Assembly: GCF_004193775.1 (NCBI RefSeq)
Contig: NC_041009.1
Coordinates: 45,563,534-45,627,533 of the forward strand
Reading direction: 5' to 3'
Length of the DNA: 64,000 bases
Origin: Glycine soja
Lineage: Eukaryota > Streptophyta > Magnoliopsida > Fabales > Fabaceae
Positions 36,201-47,123 of the stretch are shown piece after piece. How positions within the stretch are numbered: the first letter of the stretch is position 1; the number at the start of each line of letters is the position of its first letter. The translations under genes were made by a program, and so were the position numbers. The notes below the pieces were generated by a model that was not told where the DNA came from, ran no database searches, and saw only the letters and a program-made list of their open reading frames with translations.

Positions 36201-39200
36201 ACATAAGTGCCCCCATAATACTCAAGTCCCTATTGCAACACCACCCTTAAGAGTTGACATTTTGGTGACTACACTCTATGACACTTTACTTAGCCCTTTT
36301 AGTTAGCCTATAGTGTTTTCCCCAGTACAGGCAACCAAATTAACCCAAACCAAACTAACCCATTTTTATTTTTTTTTTGCCTAAGGGAGTTTCAACATGA
36401 AATCATTGCAGAGTATTCATAATAATAAGCACCCAAACACGTTTTTTTATCAACAAACACTAATTTATTACTTTCTTTTGTTCTTAATTATAAGATCATT
36501 TTCAAAAATTTGTTTGTCTCTTTTTATAAGATCTTTTTCTAATTTCTATATATATTAATTATTTTTTTCCCACATATCCTTACTTAGTTATTCTCTATTC
36601 AAACATTAATAAGAAGTAATTAAGTATATAAAGAGATAAGAAAAGAATAATTTTGGAATGATAGTATAAATAATTAACAGATTTGATGTGATTAACTAAA
36701 TTAACTACTTTTGTTAAGGAGCATGAATTAGTTGAAAAATTCATATAATTAAATATGAAGAGTATTTTGTTAGGTTTTGTTGGCAAGATGAATGGAATCT
36801 CTGACCTTTCCCTCCTTCTAGAATTGTCAAAACTAACGGGTCCGACTCATTGGGCTCAGCCCACCCTATAAATGAGTCCGCTTAACCCAACTCACTTAAG
36901 GTTGATTCTAAAAAAATTAGCCATGACCAACCCATCATGAGTTGTGGATTAAACGGATTGGTTCACCAATCCACCTAAAATTAAAAATAAAATATTTATT
37001 TTTTTTATTAAAAAAAAAGAAAATTCAACAAAAATCAATTTTTTTTAAAATTTTTTTTTAATAAATTATAAAAATATTAGTTAAATTAAATCTTCCGCTA
37101 TCTACATTCCACATATCACAACAAGACATATTATCACAAGCTAAAAGCCTAGAACTATAATAACAAAAATATAGAAAATAGTCTTAAATAAGACACTAAA
37201 TAACTTAATGTTAAACAATATTACAAAATACTAAAAGTGTATTTTAGTTAAGTTTTACTCTATTTCTAATTAAATGAGCAAATTGCTTTAAAGTCTTAAA
37301 AAATATTACAAAATACTAATAGACCATTTTTGTAGGTAGATTAAGTGGACCAACACGACCTACTACAAGTTTAGTTCGAGTGGACCGGGTTGTAAGTGGG
37401 TTGGATCAACTTTTACTGTCAATTGCATTTTTTCCTATTTTAGGCATGACCCGAACCCATGGTGAATCAGATTGACCCGAGAGTTTGAACCCATTTTAAC
37501 AACTATACCTCCTTCTCCTCTTTCTTAAGCACCCAAGCACTTCAGAAACAGTTCCTCAAAAATAAACTATTAATGGGAAATTAAAGAATATGAAGCACTT
37601 AAATGCTCCATTTAACATCCCATGCATACTATCAATGTGGGATTTAGGCAAACCATTGAAAGGTAAACCCTTAAAGGAATCTTAATTCCACTACCTTCTA
37701 ACAATACAATTCGAAAGGGTATCCATTATGTAGTATATCAATGACTAGATACATTGTTTTGTAGAAAGAAAAAAAAAATGGTGGAAAAAAAATCTCAGTG
37801 CTACTTCACTTTGTACTTCATATTTTCAAAAAATAAAGGAAACTGTGAATATTATTCACCTCTAGAGTGTCAACCAAATACTGTGACAACATTGATGTCC
37901 AAGTAGTAAAAACCGAAAGCCAGATTATCGATTCCCATTTAGAAATATATGGAGATTCATCATCATTTGAATTGTATCCATTGTGACCCCCTTCCTGAAT
38001 TCATGTCAAGTTACCACAACTTGGTGAGCAAAAATCTTAGGTTAAGCATTTACAAGAAATATGATAATAGAGGAGGAATTCACTCACTCTAAAAATAACT
38101 CTTTTTAAATTATTTTTCATCCTCATCCTTCATTTTCTTGAAATCTAATAGTTAAGATTAGTTACTTATTTACAACCATTAGATTTCAAAAAAATGAATG
38201 GTGGGATGAGAGAGTAACCCTAAAAGAGTTACTCTTAGAATAAATAGATCATTCCTCGTGATATTTAATGTTAAGCACAAACAGATAATCAAGCCTTGCC
38301 TTTTCCCAACAGTGAACATCAAGCATACTAGAAAAACTATTGGTAAGTTGCAACTTGCAAAGGAGTTTAAAAAAAGTGTATATTAGTTTTTTAATCAATA
38401 AGCTATCACTATGCTTATTTCAAAAGGAGAAAAACTTCTCCAGCTAGTTAATCATCCACCTTTGTTCACCATCTAAGGCTGTAATTTTGAGGCAAGTGTG
38501 ATAAATAATTTTCATAATAATTTACAGGATCAAAAATACGAAGCAATATTAAAGATCAACACAAAGTTCAGGACTGGACACCAATTGTCAACTTCCTTCA
38601 TTCAATCCCCCCTTCCTAAGTGTGAGAGCAGAAATTCAAGACAAAATCTATTGGAATATATGGGACATAGCATATTATGCAAAAGGAAGACAAAAAACTA
38701 TTCGAAATGGACCAAGCCTAGCGTAATCTTCCAAGTATTTGGGTCGCGTGGTGTTTCGCTTTGGCCGTTCGTGAGTTGCAGGTGATGAAGGTGATGAATC
38801 TTCATTCTTATTCGTGCTGCTGCTAACATAATCCTACTAACTCAAGGGGAAGGATTTTAAAGGTGTATTTTGGTCATGTTCGTATTTGATGTAGGACATC
38901 TTAACCGGTAGAATAAATAAGTGAGAATCAGAAAGGAACCACACGTTTGAATATATCACATTTTATTTGTTTGCAATGTTGATTGATACACCAAACTTGT
39001 GTTATATATCTTAGTCTTGAATCTAAATGTGACTTTTCATGCTACGTACTTGTTTGCAATTAAGGGTGTAGATGAGCTTAAGCTGAATTATTCGAGTTCA
39101 ACTCATTAAATACTCGATCAAGCTTGTTTGTTTAATAAATAAACATATCAAGTTTAAGATTAAGCTCGACTATTCAAATGAGTTAACTCAAACTTTACAT

Positions 39201-39226
39201 GTTCGCCATTAATATCTCATGAATAC

Positions 39227-39279
<53 letters not shown>

Positions 39280-42200
39280 TAAAGTTCAAGCAAATCAATC
39301 ATATCACATAGCATACCACATATCCCGCACACAAAAGAATGACTGAGAAAACAAAATGGAAACTTGATACAAGACTACCGACCTCGTTCACAGGGACATA
39401 GAGACTTCTTTGACTTTTAAACTGGAAAAATAGGCATGCAACGTAGGCCACAAGCATGATGCAGCTGCTGAATCTTGAAAGTGACAACTCTGACTCCCCA
39501 ACATGGACCTCAGCCTGTGTGTAGTGTAGAGCAGCAGGAAGAAGTATGCCCATAACTGCCATCAGCAATAATCCTGAGTTTACAGAAGCAATTTCCTGCA
39601 TGCTAAATTGAATAAGCTACACTGCTACAGGTAATACAAAATGAAAGTCAAGAAAATAATCAAAGACTAATTAATTAAGAGATAGAAATTAACATGCCTA
39701 CCTTGTTAAACACTTGTTCCTTCTTATTAGAAACAATCCCCCCTCTGAAGAATGCACATCCAAGCACCAGCAACATATTGAAGAAAATTGAACCCAGCAA
39801 AGATAGCTGGACAGCCCGTATCATTCCACTTTTCAGTGCACATAGTGAGATGATCAATTCCGTTGCATTTCCAAATGAAGCATTTAAAATACCCCCTACC
39901 CCAACTGCAAGATACAATATAATAAAATTAGAAATAAACTACCACAAGCATATGACTAATTAATAAGAAAAGCAGAAGAGTGAACCACTTATGTGGACTG
40001 CATGCAATTGCAGATATTAAGTCCATATTATCACAAGCATGGATGCTAAAAGTGAGTAACTGAATCAATATTTTCCAATGAAATATAACATGTAATATGA
40101 TAGTTGAAAATTAAGGAATGCTTCTCCTAAAAATTTGTTAGAGAGACACATATAAGCAACACCTTCTTAAATGGTAAAAAGATGCATACATATATTATAT
40201 TACATTAATTCAATATCTGTGTGCTTTAACTTATTTCAGTGTCTTTTTTAGATTGATGTAAAAGAAGTTAGATTTAGTAGAATGCTATTACTTTACCTGT
40301 ATGGCCAGTGTAAAGTGTCAGCTTCCTATATGAGACCAAGAAAAAGGGTAACATTAGAAACCATACAAAGTGAAAAGCTTAAACAAAAACTTAAAGAGTA
40401 CATGTAATATTACTTGGTTACATAATCTAACCGCTCTGCCATAGGCATTATTCCCAACAAACTTAGACCAAAGATCCAACCCTGCAGTCCACCTTCACAT
40501 ATCAATATAACATATTTAATCAAAAGTGCCAGAAAGTTAAGAATTTTATGATATGAACAATACAACTCACATGATGACCAGTCAATATCTGCACAAGAAT
40601 TGCAAGAGGCCCAAAAGGCATAAGCAAGTTGAGTTTGCTAGACAAAAGCACAACCCTTATGCTCCTGTAAATCATACCCGCCATCGTTTCATGATGGACA
40701 GTCCGAGATTCTCCATAATGTGAACCATGTATTTCCAGCAGATCAATAGATTCTGGCTGGTTAAAATTTATTATTTCAGAGCCAAAAGAAACTTCATCAT
40801 CAGACTTATGCATTGGCCTTTCATTATGAGAACCAATCTGTCATAGAGTGGACATCATCTAGATTTCAGACGAATCATTGACTGAATGCTACATCATACC
40901 TCTATGTTTACGCGACTAGTATTAATTTCCAATAATCCATTTGTTTGGCTACTGACAAGTTGATTATTCACAAAATGTTTGAAGGGAAACATTCATTAAT
41001 AGTCTAATACAAAATGGGATAATTAGTACTACTAAATTTTTTAAAAAAAATAGTCCCTCCAAAAATATTTGTTCTGTTATAAAACCTTGTTTGTAGAGAC
41101 CCACTACCTGTAAATCTTTTTCCAATAGGTTGATGAAGAAGCTCTTAGATCCTTAGAATGTGAGTTTAGGCCTAACTCAACAACAATTGGAGGAGACACG
41201 AAAAAAAAAGTGAAATTGCAGAAGCTTGTTATAGAGAGTAGAAATAGATATGAGATGATGAGTTTGTTGGTTATTTGTGTTGGGAAATTTCGGGATTCAT
41301 GAGTCCATTGTGTGTATTGAAGTTTCAGTGATTTGGGAAATGGTGGGACTTGTGTTTGATGTGTGTATTCAAGTTTCAATGCCTCAAACAATGGTGGGAC
41401 TCGTGTGTCAATTATCTGTGTTTAAGTGTCAATGATTTGGGCTATTTTGATGAATTGATCTATGTTGTATTTGTCTAATTAGTAATTTGTATTAGGTGTG
41501 TTGAAGTGGTCTATTTTCTGTAAGTGTCCACTGACCCTTGTATCAGTTGTTTTAGTGGTGAACTAGTTGACCTTGTTAAATGTTAGGGACATTGTAGTAT
41601 TATAAGAACTTTTTCAATGAATGAAAGATTATTAATTATGTTAATCGTTTCAATTATGTTAGGGACATAATTGTAGTACTGTAAGAACTGTTCGTTGAAT
41701 GCTCCATGATTGTCACGTGAATGGTACCTTTGAAACGAAACAAAATTTAGTTAATATTGTTACTCGATACAAACTGTTGAGTGTGGTCAATAATGTAGAT
41801 GGGAAATGATGAATTGTATTTATGAGAAAAGCATAGGCATTGCACACTATATTTATATATAAAAGAGTTGTCCTTTCACAAGTGTCTGTGCACATAATTA
41901 ATGTATACATAAAAGACTACAAATAAGATTCTTCAGTAGTAGATGTGAACCCAAAACTGACCTGTATTGAATATTCGCTGAGTAGTAAACTCTGCTTAAT
42001 GAAGTTACGCATATCCTCCTTCTTAAACGTGACATGTTTCGTTGCATGACTTTCAATGTCATCATCCTGACCAATATCACTATCCAACTCGTCACTATAG
42101 TAAGAACTTTCCATCTTATACAATGAGTCAGCATCATCAGGCACATTTACTTTATGATCATTATCCCTCCTTGCAATATCTTTATTCTTTCTCTGTCGTG

Positions 42201-43858
42201 TACCATATCCCCTTGTGACCCCCTCAACTTTGTTCTTCATTTTATCCACCTTCTTATTCAATGTGGCCTTAACATGTCCAACCTCAGGAAGATCAAACCC
42301 ATCTTCCATGCCTAAGTCCCTTTCTTCTGCACTGGCATTGAAATTTGACTTCTCCAAATCTTCGCCACCAGAAGATTGGTCCACATTACCAGATTGCTTA
42401 ACATTACCAAGTTGGTTCAAATTACCAGATTCTTGAACATTACCACATTGCTCCAAACTACCATTATGGCATTGCTCCCCATTAACTATCATCTTACATA
42501 TACTGTCATTTTCAACTAGAACACCCACCCCATGTTGAACATATATCTCAACTTCACAGTTGTGAGTTAGAGCATAATTGGCCAAGTCCATAGCATCTTG
42601 ATCCAACACAAAATCTCTTAAACTATCAAAATCAGTTCCCTGCCCTTTCCACCACATTTTCATATCACCATCTCCCTTATAGCCTAGTTCTGTTAGTACC
42701 CTCATAGCTTCAAAATATGACCATTTACTAACATCCAATCCATGAATTACATGCACCTCGCCCCCCTTATAATACAATTGTGGTTCATTTACCCATGAAC
42801 CCATATTGTGAATCACAATAGAGAATGACATCCCTGCAATGTCAAAAAGGGGTTAAAGAAATGTCGCAATAGTTGCTATTAACCCTACAACGTCCCAATA
42901 AACGGTACAATATTAAACAGTTTTATAAAAAATAGTAAGTATAACATTGCAGTTTGTTGTTGTCGTAACCCTAGCTCCAACAAAAAACCATTATAAAATC
43001 TTAGTACAAAACCACTATGGACCCATATTGTGTCCATTTTTCATAGACAAACCGTACTACATGCTACTCATACTTGGATTACCAACAAGGACATAATAAA
43101 ATGACCAAGTGTTTCAAAGAAAAAAACTTACCTCCTTTCCATGAAAACTCCAAACCACGTTTAAGTACTTGTTTGGATTAAAGTTAGTAAATATAAGTTT
43201 GAATCAAAAGTAAGCAAATATAATCTTGTTTGCAGTACATGATTAACTGCATGTTTGATCATTGCTTGTTACTTTTAGTGAGTGGGGTTCTAAAATTGAA
43301 CGTGACCTGCCTCTTAATTTGACCAATAGAATTTTTTATTTAATTTATCCATATAAAATAAAATAAAAATCATGTGGATAAGTCGCTCGTCAAAAATAAG
43401 TATTTCACTAGTTACACATGGATGTATGTTTACGGGTAATGCAATTAGGGGTGGGAATAGGCCAGGTCAGGTCAGGCTTTGAAATACCTGAACCTAGCCT
43501 ACGATAAATCTTTGAGGCCTGAGTCTGACCTATAGCCTATCAAATGTTTTTATTTTGGCTCGGCCTGACCTTTTTAAAAGTCTGGCCTGATAGCCTTTTT
43601 AAAAGCCTTTTTACAATAAATCTTTTATTTAGGAACGTAATAGGAGAATTAAAAAAAGGAAACCTGATAAAAAAAGGATATGATTTTTGCATAGGAACGT
43701 AAATATGATAAGATATAATTTTTGTATAGGAACGTAATTGGATATGATAGGATATGATTTTTATTTGCTCTAGAATACACCTTGTAATTAAAGTTTTACT
43801 TAATTATAGAAATGAAATCTGCTAGTTTTAAAAAAATATTAATTATACCCAAAAAATA

Positions 43859-43898
<40 letters not shown>

Positions 43899-44687
43899 CG
43901 GCCTATCAGACTTATGAGGCTTTTTAATAAGTCTAAGCCTGGCCTATTTAATTAAATAGGCTTTTAAAAAAGTTTGAGCCTAGCCTTTTAATTAAATAGG
44001 CCAATCGAGGTTAGACTTTATGTAGGCCAGGTCGTAGGCCCCTGTAGGCCGGTTTGGCCTATTCACACCCCTAAATGCAATGGCACTAACAGAGTTAATG
44101 TCTTAAATTGAGGTATTAATTTTGAGTTTAATTTTTTTTAAAATATATATTTTGCCCTACAAAATGAAGGGGATTAATATATAGATTATAAATTTAATCA
44201 AATACTATTGCAATTGATTAAATAAAATTCACAAGCCATCATTTTTCTAGTGATCAAAGCACACCGTCAATAGGCCTCGTCATATATCTACCAGTTATAC
44301 CATTAGCATACCGAAAAAGGCATAAATCAAGACTTTTAACAAGATAAAACATTCACAAGCAGCAGCAACATACCGAAACTCCTATCTGAATTAAAAATTA
44401 TGGTAACACATTAAAAAAAAAAACACTAACCTTACTCAGAATTCAAAAGAATTTTACAAAGGGTTCGTCAGGATGGGAGAAAGAACACACCTTTGCAAGT
44501 CTCAACGAGTCATTTAAGAATCCAGATGCACTGCGATGCTATATATTTTTTAGCAAAAAGAAATTAGTATTGAAAGATAAGACACAACAGAGAAAATAGA
44601 GATTATTATTTTTTTAATAAATTAATTTGAAGAATCCAATTAATTAAAGTACATACGAGCAGGTTTCACTTCAACTCGAGTCTCCAT
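33252..44687 (-). CDS. CAX-type vacuolar cation/proton exchanger, copy 1, c-2 motif deleted
   Basis: Twelve exons on the minus strand: 44687-44653, 44530-44491, 40837-40571, 40481-40414, 40325-40297, 39904-39702, 39595-39383, 37994-37860, 34259-34155, 34082-34029, 33577-33461, 33347-33252; 453 residues, frame open throughout. CAX proteins exchange cytosolic Ca2+ (or Mn2+ and other cations) for vacuolar H+ with about eleven transmembrane helices. The first signature, GNATELI, is present at about residues 158-164. The second, GNAAEHA in the paralogue, is reduced to GNVSDI (near 34190): a 12-nt in-frame deletion removed the AAEH residues, including the Glu thought to bind cation. Exon 2 differs from the paralogue by two compensating indels (GFLNDSLRLAK against [11 protein letters not shown]). 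Introns of 3.65 kb (40838-44490) and 3.6 kb (34260-37859) hold several transposons. The fold is likely kept but exchange activity is doubtful. Confidence 0.9.
34510..35250 (+). mobile_element. LTR-like insertion in CAX copy 1 intron
   Basis: Compared with the 770-bp intron of the paralogue (48201-48970), this 3.6-kb intron has extra DNA over roughly 34300-35850. Inside it are the 55-bp tandem repeats, then a TATA-like CTATAAATAAG at 34880-34890, and about 230 bp later an AATAAA at 35118. Promoter-proximal repeats, a TATA box and a polyadenylation signal in one block is how an LTR looks. No coding region or partner LTR is visible, and the ends are not fixed. Confidence 0.35.
34662..34877 (+). 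repeat. Tandem repeat, about 55-bp unit
   Basis: Three full imperfect units start at 34690, 34745 and 34800 (period 55, 55, 54), with partial units from 34662 and 34854. Each has TAATTAAA, then ATTATCTTTA, then ATCTATAGT. It ends just before a TATA-like box. Confidence 0.85.
36811..37516. mobile_element. Non-autonomous DNA transposon with exact 9-bp target duplication
   Basis: CCTCCTTCT occurs at 36811-36819 and again at 37508-37516, flanking about 688 bp. The ends are loosely inverted: GAATTGTCAAAA at the left, and TAGTTGTTAAAA on the opposite strand at the right, with CGGGTC-type GC-rich segments just inside both ends and an AT-rich centre. No ORF. A 9-bp duplication suggests a Mutator-like origin, but the termini are degenerate. 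It lies in the CAX copy 1 intron 34260-37859 and is absent from the paralogue. Confidence 0.6.
38070..38258. mobile_element. MITE of about 190 bp with long inverted termini
   Basis: The left end (GAGGAATTCACTCACTCTAA, then AATAACTCTTTTTAA) pairs with the right end on the opposite strand (GAGGAATGATCTATTTATTC, then AGAGTAACTCTTTTAGGG), and both continue inward to TTGAAATCTAAT. The element sits in the CAX copy 1 intron. The paralogous intron near 49165-49180 reads straight through (ATGATAATAATATTGAATG), giving an empty-site comparison. The target duplication is short or blurred. Confidence 0.7.
39231..39278. repeat. (TA)24 microsatellite
   Basis: Twenty-four uninterrupted TA units in the CAX copy 1 intron between exons 7 and 8; likely length-polymorphic. 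Confidence 0.95.
41917..42831 (-). CDS. Transposon-derived PB1-like domain ORF (Mutator-type N-terminus)
   Basis: A 304-residue open frame in the large second intron of CAX copy 1, on the same strand. The first about 105 residues, with GGEVHVIHGLDVSKWSYFEA and ANYALTHNCEVEIYVQH, resemble the PB1-like domain found at the N-terminus of many plant Mutator-like transposase proteins. Residues about 120-157 are an imperfect tandem of GN(V/L)xQxGN units. The rest is acidic/basic low-complexity sequence. The zinc-knuckle/MULE core that should follow is absent, so this is a truncated transposase remnant. The whole block about 41010-44220 is missing from the paralogue intron (51417-51975). Whether it is ever spliced or translated is unknown. 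Confidence 0.65.
   Translation of the reverse strand: MSFSIVIHNMGSWVNEPQLYYKGGEVHVIHGLDVSKWSYFEAMRVLTELGYKGDGDMKMWWKGQGTDFDSLRDFVLDQDAMDLANYALTHNCEVEIYVQHGVGVLVENDSICKMIVNGEQCHNGSLEQCGNVQESGNLNQLGNVKQSGNVDQSSGGEDLEKSNFNASAEERDLGMEDGFDLPEVGHVKATLNKKVDKMKNKVEGVTRGYGTRQRKNKDIARRDNDHKVNVPDDADSLYKMESSYYSDELDSDIGQDDDIESHATKHVTFKKEDMRNFIKQSLLLSEYSIQVSFGFTSTTEESYL
43438..44081. mobile_element. hAT-type non-autonomous element with exact 8-bp target duplication
   Basis: AATGCAAT at 43438-43445 and 44074-44081 flanks a 628-bp element. Its termini are inverted repeats matching at 17 of 18 positions: TAGGGGTGGGAATAGGCC at the left and TAGGGGTGTGAATAGGCC on the other strand at the right. An 8-bp duplication and a (T/C)AGGGGTG end are typical of hAT elements. 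The inside is rich in GGCCT/AGGCC motifs with fold-back potential and a (TA)n tract at about 43866-43894, with no coding capacity. It lies in intron 2 of CAX copy 1. Confidence 0.88.
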
Positions 44688-47123
44688 TTATGTATATATA
44701 AATGATTTAAATGGGTACTAAGCAACCAAACTGGCCCAGAATGATCATTTTGTCAGTGATAATTTTCGGTTTTGTGTGGAAAGAGTTTAAAAGTGAGTAG
44801 AAAACAAGTGTTTTGGGCGAGTTTCAATTTTGTTGTGGGTTCCTTGTGATCTTCTCATTCTCAAGCCGGCCATTTCTTAATGCTTCATTTTCACTTTGCT
44901 TTTTCTTAACGCGCGTTAATTTCTCATTTTTGTCGCGGCCAATATTGTCATTAGTTGTGTCATGTCAACCAAAAACAATTTTAGGACACTCCGTTGATTC
45001 CACGTTGATTTGCGGAGTTTACAATGAAGGACTTGATCATAGGTGGTGTGTGGGTGAAGTATTAGACTTGATATATTAATAAAAATTTCGACGGATGAGA
45101 TTAAAGACTTCATAACTGGAATAGGGTTTTGAGGTTAGTTAATCCAATATGACCTTGGTCTTTGTGTTGGAACTAGACAAGTTTTTATCTATTTCTTTAG
45201 ATTATTCTCCAATGAAAATAAGGTCTTGAAGGATAGATTTCTTATGTTGTTTTTCTTTTTTTGTCTTGTTATTATCATTGCAGCTGTAATAAGGTTAGTG
45301 TAGTTTAGACCTTAGATGTGTGTCTGATTGTGTTTAGTGTAGCTAGGACTGTAATTAAGTTGACGAATATAATGAACATATCTATGTAAGGAAAAAGTTG
45401 ATTCTGTCCATGGTTTTGCATATGCTTCCTTTCTATATTAAGGCATGTTTGGATAAATTTCTCCAAAAACACTTCTAGGAAATGAAAAAATGAAATGAAT
45501 TTTCCTATAAGTTAAAATTAACTTATACATGGATTAATCTGTAGAAGTTCTTTTGTATAAAATATTTTAGAAGATTATTTTTAACTCAGCCTACCCATCA
45601 GTAAACAAGGATCGATCAACAAGTGCAAACCTAGCAGAAAGATATGAAGCTGATCAAAGAGTTGACACTATATATATACCAAGTGCAAACCCCGTGATAT
45701 CAAGTATTCTGATCTTACAGGTGAGACTTAATTTATTATTGTTAGTCCAAACCATGAAGCTCTCAGCATATATATGATGCTGGTGAATTATGTGCAGTAC
45801 ATTTTTATTTTTGTTAAAAGTTTTTAAAAGAAAGCATATGAAATATATATATATATATTGAAGAACATACGATAGTTGAATCTTTATTAGAAGTTCCTTC
45901 AAGATTATAATGTTGTATGGTTAGAGATATCTATCAAAGCTACTGAAATGAGAATGGGGTTCGACTCAAAACATTTGGCAGGGTAAAAGAGAAGCAATGT
46001 AGTTTCCAGTGTTTCATTTCATACTCAAACATATAAAGGGTGCTTATTATGATATGTGAGATCCTCGCTTATGCGTTTTGCTTTTGCATATATGCAGTGA
46101 TTCTGTTCCATGTTGTACAAACCTCGCGCTTTGAAGTGGAACTACTTTCTGCGCAAGGCAAGATTTTGGTCGACTCATTTAGTCATTTTTGTTGGAATAA
46201 TGCTTATGGCACTCACAAGTCACAAGTCATAACCCAACCAGTATATTCGACCCTTTATTTTTCCTGTATTTACCCCTTTTTCTTCACCTAACAAAAAATG
46301 GGTTGGGTGTGTGAGGATGGGTTTTATTAGTCTATTTGAAAAAAAAAAAAAAACTCATTATATAGCTAATAGTAGTATGACCAATATAATCCAAAAGAAT
46401 GGCTATGCGTGTTTTGTGGAGCAGCAGAGGAATCTGCAAGTCATTTATATAGCTAATAGTACTATAACTTCTTAAATATATTATTAAAATAAATTTATCA
46501 ACTTGATAATTATATTTATTTTCTTTACTCAAATTATTACCTAAAAAATTCTTTAATTAAACATATTTTTCACAAATAAGTACAGCTTGTGATAATTTTA
46601 CAAATATATGAAAAAATAAAAAATTAAATGAGTGATATCATAAATTTATAAATAAAAATTTACACTTGTATATAAGTTTAGATGGGATTGGGTTGATTTT
46701 CAAAATCAAATTCAAAATCTAATCCAAAGAAAATGGTTTTTTTCAATTTTAAGTTTATTTAATTTTTGAATTATTTTTTATTTTTATTGAATTGGGTCAA
46801 TTTATGAGCATCCATAAATTACGTTTATGTTTAAAATATTTGTGTACAAGGTCTTATCTATAGTTTCATTCAAAGTCCAGAAAATGTCAAAACTGGCATT
46901 AGTTCTATGTAAGTGGAGAATGAAGTTTGTGCAACAAGCAGGATGCCAGATCAATGACATTTATGAAACACAATAACAAGATGGAAATCAGAACTGAAAC
47001 AAATTAATTTCTTTGATTTGCATCAGGGGAACAACAAAATCTTCACAGCCTCATTTCAGAAAACTAAATGTACAAGAGAAGGTATATTTAAAGCGAAAAT
47101 CAATTCATTAATACAAGTCTAAC
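44688..47123. other. Intergenic DNA between the tandem CAX genes
   Basis: Contains the 5' flank of CAX copy 1 (matching the flank of copy 2: 44920-44990 resembles 52430-52505, sharing TTTTAGGACACT) and the 3' flank of copy 2 from about 46880. Between these, about 45050-46870, I see AT-rich sequence with poly-A tracts and no supported gene. A segment like TATATAGCTAATAGTA occurs twice (about 46360 and 46450). Confidence 0.55.

Noticed and set aside
42215..42436. Plus-strand frame over the PB1-like ORF
   Set aside because: Antisense shadow created by the repeated GN-rich segment.
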